Shown piece by piece: positions 53,730 through 63,510 of a DNA stretch of 64,000 nt. Location: positions 13,826,001 through 13,890,000 of the forward strand of contig OZ020244.1 of the NCBI GenBank assembly GCA_963971285.1, written 5' to 3'. The stretch's first letter is position 1, and each line of letters starts with the position of its first letter. Origin of the DNA: Astropecten irregularis (Eukaryota > Echinodermata > Asteroidea > Paxillosida > Astropectinidae). The notes below the pieces were generated by a model that was given only the letters and a program-made list of their open reading frames with translations, did no database searches and was not told the DNA's origin. A program made the translations under genes and the position numbers.

Positions 53730-54058
53730 AAGGTGGTATCATACTTTGGTTTTGTCAAAGAAATACTGATTCGTGGGCCAAAATATCAAGGAAGATAAAG
53801 TAAAAGTAATCTGTGAAAATTTCAGTTGCACACGTTTCCTACTTTTTGAACAAAAACGCCCTCAGTATTTCTTGAGTATTTTAAAAGATCAAAAAGATTT
53901 TCGGTCTTTGTTTTAGTAATTTGTGGATAAATACACAATTTCAGGCGGAAACATTTGAATAGTATGTTTCTACCAGCACCATGTCCATACCCTGAGAGTT
54001 ATACGTAAATCTGTGAACAATTATGTTTTGGTCTCTTACCAAATAATGTTCCTACCTT
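53730..54058. mobile_element. TA-flanked MITE, diverged copy
   Basis: It starts AAGGTGGTATCATACTTTGG and ends CCTACCTT, with TA on both sides (53728-53729, 54059-54060). The interior (ATATCAAGGAAGATA, GTTTCTACCAGCACCAT) matches the copies at 29.4 and 47.1 kb. Confidence 0.8.
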
Positions 54059-54060
54059 TA

Positions 54061-54487
54061 ATGTGGTCATTCTTAAAAAGAACGCGAACACTTTTAAGTA
54101 AAAGTGGGCATTCTTAAAAGAGTCAAGTTCAAGTGTAATAGTTTCAAAAACAGATTACACCAGATGTTAGCCGTCAGGCCGAGGAGTTGCAAGAATTGTA
54201 GTTTCATCAATATGTGATGATAGGTACTTATTTACTCAACTACAGTTACAGACATAGACACATTTTGGTCTTCAAAATCCAATCCCCCATCTGAGTGGCC
54301 ATTATACTTCTTGAAGAAAGCTCTACAGTAAAAGGAATGAACTTCTTTGCAATTCTTTCAGAAATATCTCAAGAAAAGGAATTTTGACGTAATATTATTG
54401 CCATGAAAAAATCACGACACAGGGGCACTTCTGCATATGTGTAAAACAGTCATGAATATTTATGACACAGAATTTGTTGTATTGGAA
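54061..54487. other. non-coding stretch
   Basis: No gene or element recognised. Confidence 0.3.
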
Positions 54488-54770
54488 CTTGGCATTCTTT
54501 GATTCAAATACACGGGTTTACACCATGCATGGCAGCCATCTTAGATTTTCATCGCAACTTCAAAACGACGCACTTCCACTCATGCGCACTTTCTAAAGTG
54601 TAAGCCCGTCCATTGTCGAAGACAATACACGGGTTTACACTTCGGCGGTTTCGATTGAGCCTTCGAAACAAGGCACTACCACGCATGCGCTTTTTTAGAA
54701 GTGTAAACCCGTGTATGCGCTCCGACGCTTCGTGTCCTCGCCCATTCGAATCAAAGAATGTCCACTTTTT
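54488..54770. repeat. nested inverted repeats with ACACGGGTTTACAC words
   Basis: GGCATTCTTTGATTCAAAT at 54491 faces ATTCGAATCAAAGAATG at 54746. Between them TACACGGGTTTACAC occurs at about 54511 and 54632, with inverse or diverged forms at about 54596 and 54699 (GTGTAAACCCGTGTA). CATGCGC words (54580, 54682, 54712) accompany them. Confidence 0.6.
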
Positions 54771-54837
54771 CGTGGTTTCTCCAAAACATAATATTTATGT
54801 GTTAAGATCAGGAACACAGAGTAGCGGTTATCATTAA

Positions 54838-56321
54838 TTTTATGCCTGCTGCAAACAAATCGTTGGTGATTTGCCCAATCTACAAATACGTCAATGACAG
54901 CACGATCTTCGAAATTTGTCAGAAAGGATCTACATCAGTACTTCAGGAGTCGGTGGATATTGCTTGTCAATGGTCAGTGGAAAATGATATGAAAATAAAC
55001 GCTAAGAAAACCCAAGAACTGCTCATATGCTTCTGTAAGGACTCGGCTCATGCTGCTAATTTACCTAACATTGTTGTTGACAATAAGCCGGTAGCACGTG
55101 TTAGTCAGGCTAAAATTCTTGGTGTAATTCTCTCATCTGATCTTACTTGGAACAATCATGTAGATTACATAGTATCCAAAGCTTGTAAACGATTGTATTT
55201 GCTGTACCAACTTAAGCGTGCTGGAATTAAGCAAAGTGATTTGTTAACAATTTACAAGTCTGTGATAAGACCTGTTGTGGAGTATGCTTGTCAAGTGTGG
55301 CACAGTAGTTTACCTAATTATCTGAGTGATAAAATTGAGTGTGTTCAGAAACGAGCTCTGAAGTGTATATACCCAGGTCAAAACTATATGAGGATTCTGC
55401 ATCAGGTTGACATGCAGACTCTTAGTGAAAGACGCACTGAGCTTTGTAAGTCTTACTTCAGTAAACTCAAAAACAAGAATCACAAATTGCATCACCTCTT
55501 GCCAGCCACTCGAGTAATGAGATATGCACTAAGATCAGCCCCTGAATATCCCTGCCCTAGAACTCGAACAAACAGGTTTAAGAATTCACTCATTCCATGG
55601 TGTTTGTTTAATCAATAGTTTAATTTTTTAAACCTCCGGTTATAATTGCATGTTTCTGCTTGGCTGTGTGTTTTACTGGCATCACTGCTGTGTACATGTA
55701 CATGTATACATTGATATTACTATCCTCCGCTATAAGTTTTCAAACAGTGAATGTGCATTGCTATTTTTATCAGGATCTTTCTATCTGTATTTTTATTGTA
55801 AGTAATTTCCCGTGTTTTCCTTGTATTTGCTGTTTAAATTGCTTTCATCAGGTTTTTTTAATATTTTTATTTAGTATGTTTATTGTCAGTACTTAATTCT
55901 CGTGGTTTTCTCGTTAGTTACTGTTTTTAGACCCTTGTTGTTGTTCTGCTTCCTTTTTGGCTCTTAATTGTTTTTGGCAGGCTTGCTCTTCTTTTTTTTT
56001 TTTTTTTTTTTTCTTGTTTAAATTTTATACGTGTAGGTTTTCTAAAAATAGTACGTCATTGATTTTGTGCTGTCCTGGTGACCTTGTGTTTGATGTTCAC
56101 TCTAGTTTTGTTTTATGTACCTATTCGGAGTGTTTTTTTATGTGATCCTTTTAGTCACCAAGTGTAAGAACTTATTTCTATTTGTGCACAGTTTTAAAGT
56201 CTTATTTTTGTCTTGTATTGTAAAGTTGTATGTTATTTTAACGTTTTAAATAATTTTTTACACTGTACAATCCAACCGTTTTTGAGGTTGCAAATAAATA
56301 AATTGAATTGAATTGAATTGA
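54838..56321 (+). mobile_element. 5'-truncated non-LTR retrotransposon with 3' tail
   Basis: The RT fragment is followed by about 680 bp of T-rich 3' untranslated sequence and a terminal repeat AATAAATAAATTGAATTG, with AATTG repeated (56301-56321). 5' truncation and a short tandem 3' tail are typical of target-primed LINE insertions. Confidence 0.75.
54842..55618 (+). pseudogene. non-LTR retrotransposon RT, C-terminal half
   Basis: The open frame reads IYKYVNDSTIF (motif C, where the catalytic pair DD appears as ND), then ENDMKINAKKTQELL, ILGVILSSDLTWNNHVDYIV, and SVIRPVVEYACQVWH, and ends at a stop (55616-55618). This is the RT palm end, thumb and C-terminal region of the CR1/L2-like or related non-LTR group. 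The 5' two-thirds, including the endonuclease, are missing. The D-to-N change would abolish activity even if the copy were full length. Confidence 0.8.
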
Positions 56322-57427
56322 TTTGACGAAGTGACGAATAAGACTGAATTGGGTAATTTTTTCGATTTCCGATTTTTTTTGCATATTTGGATATGAAATG
56401 GTGTCCTTGATCATTATACGAAGTCCTGTGCGAAAAAACTGCTTAGTTTGTTAATTAAGCTAATTTAGATTTTGACGAATATTTGTAATTAGCGTCATTC
56501 AAATTTGACGAAGTGACGAATGGCCATTTGTCACTTCATCAAAACGCGGGGAGTTGTTGTCCGATTTGACGAAGTGGCGAAAAACCTCTCTCCCAGGATC
56601 GCACAACTGTTCCGCGCGCAGGATTCTCACGCAACCTGGGAACGAAGTTGTGGCAACATGGCGGCACAAGTTTGTCAACGGGTCCTGTAGTGGATGAGTA
56701 TTGTTATTTTCCATCGTGGAGAAATTAATTGATTTTATGATATGAATTGGGCATAGCGAACAAATTGCATCTGTGTCCGACTTAAATCTCAACACAATTG
56801 ACAAATTAAGGCTGGAAATTAAGAAAATCATTATAATCAATAGTTTACGGTACGGACGGACAATCACTGTAACTAACACGAACACGTACAGTCAGTACAG
56901 TACACAGTCAGTACAGTAGAGTACTGTAGTACAGTACAGTAATCAGTATATACTGGGCCTACATCACATGGCATAGGCCTAGTCTATGCCTGGGCTGGGA
57001 CTAGTATATTAGTATATAAACACGTTACAATTAAGTTACGTTATGAACGCTGGCTATGCATGGTGGTTATACAGCTTTGACTATGTGTTCATGTCGTTGT
57101 AACTACGCCTAAGTTCCTAACTGTAAAAGCATAGGCCTACTGTACTAATAAACCGTGGCATCGTTCAACCTAGGCTAGCCTAGGCCAGGTCAATACATTT
57201 TCACTGGAAGCCAATAATATGGCATTGTGTTTATGTTACTTAAATTTGGAACTTGTAATAAGGGAAATCATTGGGAATGTACAGGATATTGAATCTTTCA
57301 ATTTTTCGCCAGCATACAATATTTCAGTCATTTTCATTCAAAATTTAGTGTCTATAATTTTGGAGTTACAGATTGCTTAATATACCACCGTTTAATAGTT
57401 TAATTTGCCGTAAATAATGGACATTTG
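56322..57427. other. non-coding stretch with TTTGACGAAGTGACGAA words
   Basis: TTTGACGAAGTGACGAA occurs at about 56322, 56507 and 56564, and inverted at about 56527-56540 (TTTGTCACTTCATCAAA). At 56655-56670 AACATGGCGGCACAAG resembles a promoter-proximal YY1 initiator, but the downstream frame is short. GTACAGT words recur at 56885-56940. Confidence 0.4.
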
Positions 57428-57870
57428 TGACATGATCAAGGGGAATGAGTCACATGTCGGGGAATCCCGAATGGAGATAACGGTTATTTTAGTGTGAGGG
57501 GTGTTTTTTTTTCAAGTTTTGGGATTACTGAATAATTTGGTTGTTTAAATCCTTATTTATCACATGTGTTAACTTAATTTTACAGAACTGCATCAAAAGT
57601 TGCTTAAAAATGTGATTTTCTGAAGCCTTGCATATCTTGGGATCATTAAAAAGCGTTTTTCCCCAAAAATAAACCAAAACTTTAAAGGCGTTTTTCTCAG
57701 AACTGTAGTTTTCGTCGTCATTTGCATAATTCTACGTAACTTCGGAACAAAAAGTCATATCAACATGTGGTTTTCAGTTTATGAAAGCTCTAATTGCCCT
57801 CTTTAACACTGTATATAAAACTGAAATTTGACTAGGGTCGACATGTCACTCATTCCCCTTGATCATGTCA
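57428..57870. mobile_element. MITE with 32-bp inverted ends
   Basis: TGACATGATCAAGGGGAATG at the left (continuing AGTCACATGTCG) is inverted at the right end (CGACATGTCACT, then CATTCCCCTTGATCATGTCA). The 443-bp interior has no coding capacity. No target duplication is clear. Confidence 0.75.
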
Positions 57871-58508
57871 TATTTATTAAAAATTCATGTATTTTGGTTG
57901 ACTTTGCAATTTATTGCCATGTCCGGTTAAGTCTTTAATCATTCTTTATTATACATATGTTAGGGCCTATGTTTTTTCTTGATAAATCTCCTGATTCACC
58001 AACAAGTTTTCCAAAGTAATGAAAAGTACCACATTTTTCTTTAACTCAATAAAAGTCAGCACAATGCCCAGACAACCATGAAGTGTGAGTGTGCGCCATG
58101 AAGTTCTCCATAAAACTGTGAAAAGTAGGTTGTCTACGTGTTGTACAGGCTAATTTTAAGGTTTTATCATTGTGTTCAGGTTTAATTATGCCTGAAAACA
58201 ATTGTGAAACAACAGCTTAAATAATTTGTCTTCAGTTTTTTCAGAACACATCAAGTATTAGCATTATTACAGACAAGCTTTCATCAGCATTGCTTGTAAA
58301 AACTGGGCTAACTTAAACTACAGAAACTACGGAAAAAGTCGCATAGTACATGTACCTTAAAGCAAAATACTATCCCAAGTCAGTTTTAGCAGAGGGAATG
58401 TTTAGACCAGCCCCTTAGTGTTTGTTCATTTAACCAGAAATGTTACTTCACATTCGCTATAAATTTTCTCTGTTTCTTTTTTACAGCACTGCTGCAGTAA
58501 ATTTTTCT

Positions 58509-58534
58509 ATGGCATCAAGAGCTAAGAGGAAGTG
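58509..58534 (+). CDS. second transposase gene, exon 1
   Basis: ATG at 58509 opens MASRAKRK and ends at a consensus donor (GTAAGT) with two bases left over. The next exon supplies one base to give a cysteine. The start resembles exon 1 of the 10.6-kb element's gene. Confidence 0.55.
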
Positions 58535-58741
58535 GTAAGTAAAGGATACAGGAAAGAATTTGTTGAGTTGCATTGAGACAGAGAAAACATGCTGCTTTTT
58601 TCAGAGCGCATTATATGTATGTTTTGCATCATGTCGTTTGTAGAGGCACACATGTTATTTGTGCATCACATGTCAATTGAAAACTAACAACCATTTAACT
58701 GTTTTCAATTAAGCCTTCTTTTCCTGTTTAATCAAAACCAG

Positions 58742-58974
58742 CCCAGATCCTGGAGATGACACATTAGTTCAGTGGGATCGGGATGGCTCAAAGAATGTCG
58801 TTGCAGTAAAAGACCTGATTTATCCTGGGGTGTTAGCAAAAGGAGCCAAGATTTCCATGAAATGGGGACGACAAGTTTTGACGGGCAAAGTTCTGGACAT
58901 TGAAGGCAGCAATGAGTCCGACTCAGACTCTGATTCTGATAACGTGCCTTTATCCGTCTTATTCCCACTCAAGG
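58742..58974 (+). CDS. second transposase gene, exon 2 (SH3-like N-terminal domain)
   Basis: Acceptor AAAACCAG and donor GTAATT enclose 233 bases. The product reads DTLVQWDRDGSKNVVAVKDL, LAKGAKISMKWGRQVLTGKV and ends in an acidic serine run (SNESDSDSDSDN). The alternating hydrophobic pattern with W and G-K-V suggests a small beta-barrel of the Tudor or chromo-like kind; this is inference. Such a domain precedes the cysteine cluster in related transposon proteins I recall. Confidence 0.5.
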
Positions 58975-59275
58975 GTAATTCAGACATCACCAATTTTTCC
59001 ACATTTAAAACATGTTTTGGATACAATCATCTTGAAATACCAATAGTTTCCCTATACCATGTGCATGTAAGAACAGCATGTACAGTGTATCAGTTTTGAA
59101 TTGACCAGTAGAGCTTGCTGAGTCACTAAACCATTAAAGTACAGTACAAATGGTTGGGATAATTCAAGGTAACATCTCGTACATTTTTTCTTGTTATCAA
59201 AAGGTGTTTGCACCCCACACTTATAAAACTATAAACGATTCAAAATTCGTTTAATGTTGTTGTTTTATTCTCCAG

Positions 59276-61395
59276 ATAAACCCAACCCACCCAGTAAACC
59301 CAAGGAACAGGAAGAAACAAGACAGCCAGCAAATTGCGATGAATTCCTCTGTGATAAAGAGGTGTTTGCAGCATGCCATTGTTGTTTTTGCTATCTTTGT
59401 TATGAACACTTTTTAACTAACAGTGAATGCATAACTCACAATGCTGCTCTTTGTGCTAGCTTTGATCAAGGTAATTTGGATGTTTCACAATCTCAAATTA
59501 GATTGCCTGTAGCTACATCACAAAATTCAAAATCTAGGCTAGACTCAGATTGTACATCGCCCAAATATTTTGCTGTTTCAGGTACATTTAAACCAAGTGC
59601 CCTCTCTGAGGCAGTTTGTGGGACACAGCCAGTCATAAGTGCAGCACAACCGGCCACAAGTACAGTATAGCCAGTCACAAGTGCATTACGACCTGTCACA
59701 AGTGCAGCACAGCCAGTCACAAGTGAATTACGACCTGTCACAAGTGCAGCACAGCCAGTCACAAGTGAATTACGACCTGTCACAAGTGCAGCACAGCCAG
59801 TCACAAGTGCAGCAAAGCCAGTCACAAGACGTGCAGCTGAGCCACTCACAAGACGTGCAGCAGAGCCACTTACAAGTGCAGCAGAGCCACTCACAAGACG
59901 TGCAGCAGAGCCAATCACAAGTGCAGCAGAGCCACTCACAAGACGTGCAGCAGAGCCAATCACAAGTGCAGCAGAGCCACTCACAAGACGTGCAGCAGAG
60001 CCACTCACAAGACGTGCAGCAGAGCCACTAACAAGTGCAGCAGAGCCACTCACAAGTGCAGCAGAGCCACTCACAAGACGTGCAGCAGAGCCGCTTACAA
60101 GTGCAGCAGAGCCACTCACAAGTGCAGCAGAGCCACTCACAAGACGTGCAGCAGAGCCACTCACAAGACGTGCAGCAGAGCCACGCACAAGACGTGCAGC
60201 AGAGCCGCTTACAAGTGCAGCAGAGCCACTCACAAGTGCAGCAGAGCCACTCACAAGACGTGCAGCAGAGCCACCCACAAGTGCATCAGAGCCACTCACA
60301 AGACATGCAGTAGAGCCACTCACAAGTGTAGTAAAGCCACTCACATTTTCTTCGCCTACTGGCGTTTCACACTTTTCACATACATCTGACCCATTTCTTG
60401 GGCAGGTTGGCTTTGAAGGCACATTTTGGGATGATATAATTCCACTCTTGTCAAGCACTGTACTCCCGTCACAGATTCTGACTCTACGTTTTCTAATTCT
60501 TTCCATCGACTTATCCTTCACATCTTCCAACCCTTACTGTGGACCCCAAGGAGATGCACACAATCTGACACCAACAACAGCATGTCCAACTCTGTCGGAA
60601 GCCGTTGCAACAGTGCCAGCAAACCATGCGGCAGTTCCAACATCTTGTGCCTTAAAATAGCCGACTCCACCTGCAGCTGTACCACCAGAAATACTGGTAT
60701 CAGTGCCAGCAGTGTCAGCGCATGAAACAGTGGAAACTATAGCTCCAGTTTCATATGTGGTCGACGGGGAGTCTCGCCCGTTTCATGAGAGACCCTCAAA
60801 AGAAAGTAAGGCAAGGCGGTTGTTGGTGAAGAAAATGAGGAATAGAGGTGAGATGTATTTCACAGATAAAACAAATAAGCAGATGCCAGCAAGAAGACGA
60901 GCGCCTCTCGAAACACCATGTACTTCTTGTCATGAAAGAAATCATGACTGCCCCCAAATCCCTCTTGATGATCGTCAGAAAATACGTGATGCCTTCTATA
61001 GCCTTGGGTGCTTGCAGAGGCAACGTGAATGGATAAGCCGACATGTTGTTGTCTTAGGCTCTGGTAATTCAGATTCTAGAAAAAAGATAAAGCATTCCTA
61101 CCTGCTGCCTTCTGCAGCTGGGATCCTCAAAACCAAATGGAATGTTTGCCGACAGATGTTTTGTGTCACTCTTGGCATTTCTGAGCGACAAGTGCGTACC
61201 GTTGTTGCTAAAATGAATCCTTGTGGTGTGCTGTTACAAGAAAACGGAGGAGGCCGGCAGAGTAAGGCTCATGACGAGTTACTAAAAAATGAATTGAGAG
61301 AGCACATAAGTCGCTTTCCACGAATTGAATCCCATTATTGTAGGGCTAGTAGCACCTGTCAATATCTCTCTTCTGATCTAAACTTTCAGATCATG
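59276..61395 (+). pseudogene. second DUF7869-like transposase gene, main exon
   Basis: After a CTCCAG acceptor one frame runs through DKPNPPSKPK, a cysteine cluster (CDEFLC, then ACHCCFCYLCYEHF, C..H), a minisatellite (59640-60330, units SAAQPVT and RRAAEPLT), a linker, and the N-terminal half of a transposase: CTSCHERNHDC, DDRQKIRDAFYSLGCLQRQR, VCRQMFCVTLGISERQVR, REHISRFPRIESHYCR and YLSSDLNFQIMY. These blocks align with RQEIWKSFW, VCKTFFLHTLG, VNHIEAYRPQVSHYKR and LPSELTVTLMY of the 40.1-kb gene. Two in-frame TAG codons (59668-59670, 60658-60660) interrupt it. Homology ends at about 61395, where a hAT fragment starts; the catalytic half is missing. Confidence 0.65.
59640..60330 (+). repeat. 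21/24-bp coding minisatellite
   Basis: Units of 21 bp (CACAAGTGCAGCACAGCCAGT, here CACAAGTGCAGCA plus CAGCCAGT) and 24 bp (CACAAGACGTGCAGCA plus GAGCCACT) alternate. Both periods are multiples of three, so the transposase frame stays open. The opposite strand and the other plus frames are also open and give serine, glutamine or leucine-rich shadows. Confidence 0.9.
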
Positions 61396-61637
61396 TACAA
61401 TCAGTTGAACCTGAACCTTTGTATCATGGGCGGTCTCCAAAGCTTTCTCAAGCAAAGTATGACGACCCGAAGAGCTTGTGTGCGGGAAATACTCCAGTGA
61501 TTTCTCATCCCGAATATCAGAGATTTTACGAAATGCTTCCACATTAAGTGTGTGTAGCACACTAGTGCTAACTTGTCCACTAATATGTGCCAAACACATT
61601 TTCAATTTCTGCTTAAAATATCCTAGCTACGCCGCTG
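61396..61637 (-). mobile_element. hAT-type element fragment (right end)
   Basis: The segment ends CCTAGCTACGCCGCTG (61622-61637), the terminus of the nested hAT copy at 25199-26144. On the minus strand 61605-61378 is open, with VEAFRKISDIRDEKSLEYFP and GRHTLLEKALETA; I do not recognise a domain. It probably truncated the transposase gene on its left. No matching left terminus is present. Confidence 0.5.
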
Positions 61638-62268
61638 ATCCCGCATACAAACACCCCGCGTGAAATATACAAAGTTTTAAACATACAAACAAGTGTACGA
61701 CAAATGCATATAGCATCAGTTTCATGCAACCCAACTTGGAAAACAACACAGAAAGTGGGCATATTAACTATACCAAATGCAATTTAAAACGACAACTTTT
61801 GCATCCAGTGGAAACCGCGCTCCGTCAGACGCCTTTGCCAATACACTGTTGTCAAGGCGGTGAATACGCTCCACCCACATCGCCTCTTATGGGCGTTCTA
61901 TTTGCTGTTCATCTTGCTAGTTCATTCATATTAACTGCACAGTAAGTTACTGTCAGTTCTAATGAACATTCATGAAAAAGTTCAATAAAGTTGGCATTAA
62001 TAAGCTGTATGTACTTTGTAAGTTATTCATAGGCCATGGCTCAGCTGAGCTTGTGTTTGATGTGTCACGCGTGTAATTGCTATAGTGCAGTGTGCTGAAT
62101 GGCTAATTGGTATCTGTTCGCGTGACATGTTGGGCGCTACCATTACCGTCGGGGGTTGGGCACGGTTGACAGAGTAGTCCTTAGTAAACAAAAAAAATAA
62201 AGACAAAATTGTTAACAACTGATTCGTGTCGTGCGTTAGGCCAGGGTATATAGGGAAATACATTATTA
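61638..62268. other. non-coding stretch
   Basis: No recognised gene. A slightly GC-richer part at 61800-61900 has no clear frame. Confidence 0.3.
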
Positions 62269-62960
62269 TTATTTCATTCCATTATTATTCAGTGATACAC
62301 AAATTTTCTTTACCGAAATAATTGTCTGCAGAAAAAAAGAAGACAAACACTCCAAATTTAAGGGAAAATTGCTCCTACGCATGATCTGGATGAGAGACTC
62401 CACACCTTTTCGTTGGTTAGTGCCTCGATAGTACTCGGTGGTTGTCATGTCATTCAATTTTTCTAAACCCTGTGCACTGAAAATGTTGGAGCCAAATCTT
62501 TCGATTAGGTCAGCTGAATGAACTACAAACAGATGCATATATGGAGTTGCGATCTTAGCAGTGCAAACAGATACGAGATTTTCATACCATTCAGTCAAGT
62601 CACTTCTCAACATTGCCAACTGGGAAGGTCTTTGAGGAGATTTTACATCAGCCTGCTTAAATGATCGAACCTTATCATACAGTACCCTGAACCTGCGCCA
62701 TGAATTAACGACAAAAGTACCATGTGCATGACATTCAACAAGTTTCTCTATTTCATCTAAGAATTTTTCCACTTTTTGCTTTTCGGGCCCTCTAAGATCC
62801 CGACATTTCACTAATTTTGATTCCCTGTCAAAATTTAGTGGGAAGCCACGTACACCAGCTCTTTCCAAAATACATTCCATCTTGACAATGTTTTCATCTT
62901 ATCAGGATCATAAGCCCTGCAAACTGATCTCATCACTTGCATGTCAAGCTCGTTGATCAT
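62269..62960 (-). CDS. transposon-associated invertebrate protein, C-terminal part
   Basis: The main frame (62880-62269) reads KCRDLRGPEKQKVEKFLDEI, RRFRVLYDKVRSF, TPYMHLFVVHSADLIERFGS, then GLEKLNDMTTTEYYRGTNQR. The H..H...L...G.....QGLEKLND.TT..Y.R.TN pattern recurs in many uncharacterised proteins of sponges, cnidarians and echinoderms that appear repeat-borne. Upstream, from an ATG at 62960, a second frame (NELDMQVMRSVCRAYDPDKM) leads into it but requires a one-base shift near 62884 or an intron. Function is unknown; it may be the second half of a larger protein or a pseudogene. Confidence 0.55.
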
Positions 62961-63319
62961 TTGAAGATCATATCTTCATAAGCCTGTCAGTGATTCTGAG
63001 ATACATGTGTAAGGTATCAAAATATACATCTTCTCTTGATAAAGCCCCGAAAATGGGGTCCCTCACACAAGAGTGACCCTTTTCACCCATTGTTCGTGGC
63101 TGAAGTTACTGTGCCATCCCCTGTTATCTTCACATCCTCAGTAGTGCTTTTATATCCCTTTGAACTCCTGGTTTGGAAGATTTTGTTTTATATAAAGGAA
63201 AATCTATCTCACGTTGTGGCATGTGGCTTTTGACCTGTGTAAGATTTCGGAGATTGCTTATACAGGCAAGTGAGTTCCATGTCTTTTGGAATATTGATAT
63301 TTATTTTTCATCTGGCCAG
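62961..63319. other. non-coding stretch
   Basis: No recognised gene or repeat. Confidence 0.3.
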
Positions 63320-63510
63320 GTGTTTTGTGTTCGGGCGTTTCTGCCACCAGCAGCAAGGTTTCTTGCATTGATGCACATAAGCTGTTAGAGCTTGTTCGGG
63401 GATACCCCCACCTATACGTCTCTTCTTCAAGAGATTTCAAGGACCAAAAAAAAAAAAAAATAGCTGGAAGGCAATTGCCAAAGAATTGGGAGAAGGATGT
63501 ACATCCATTG
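63320..63510 (+). CDS. MADF-domain exon with homopolymer frameshift
   Basis: Acceptor CATCTGGCCAG and donor GTAAGA enclose an exon encoding SKVSCIDAHKLLELVRGYPH, LYVSSSRDFKDQ, then, after a shift in a 15-base A run (63446-63460), NSWKAIAKELGEGC. L..LVR..P.LY......K....K..W..IA.ELG is the MADF (Adf-1 Myb/SANT-like) DNA-binding fold of small transcription factors and PIF/Harbinger accessory proteins. One more or two fewer A's would restore the frame, so the shift could be a sequencing or assembly error. The domain would finish in the next exon, which I cannot identify. Confidence 0.6.

Noticed and set aside
56499..56885. Minus-strand frame of 128 codons
   Set aside because: It has no family signature, runs over TTTGACGAAGTGACGAA repeats, and has no splice or start context to support it.
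59639..60313. Plus-strand glutamine and serine-rich frames (QVQQSHSQD repeats)
   Set aside because: They are a second-frame reading of the same minisatellite with no conserved flanks.
59493..60530. Minus-strand frame of 345 codons (repeated SGSAALV units)
   Set aside because: It is the reverse shadow of the 21/24-bp minisatellite. The plus frame connects to the cysteine cluster upstream and the transposase blocks downstream.
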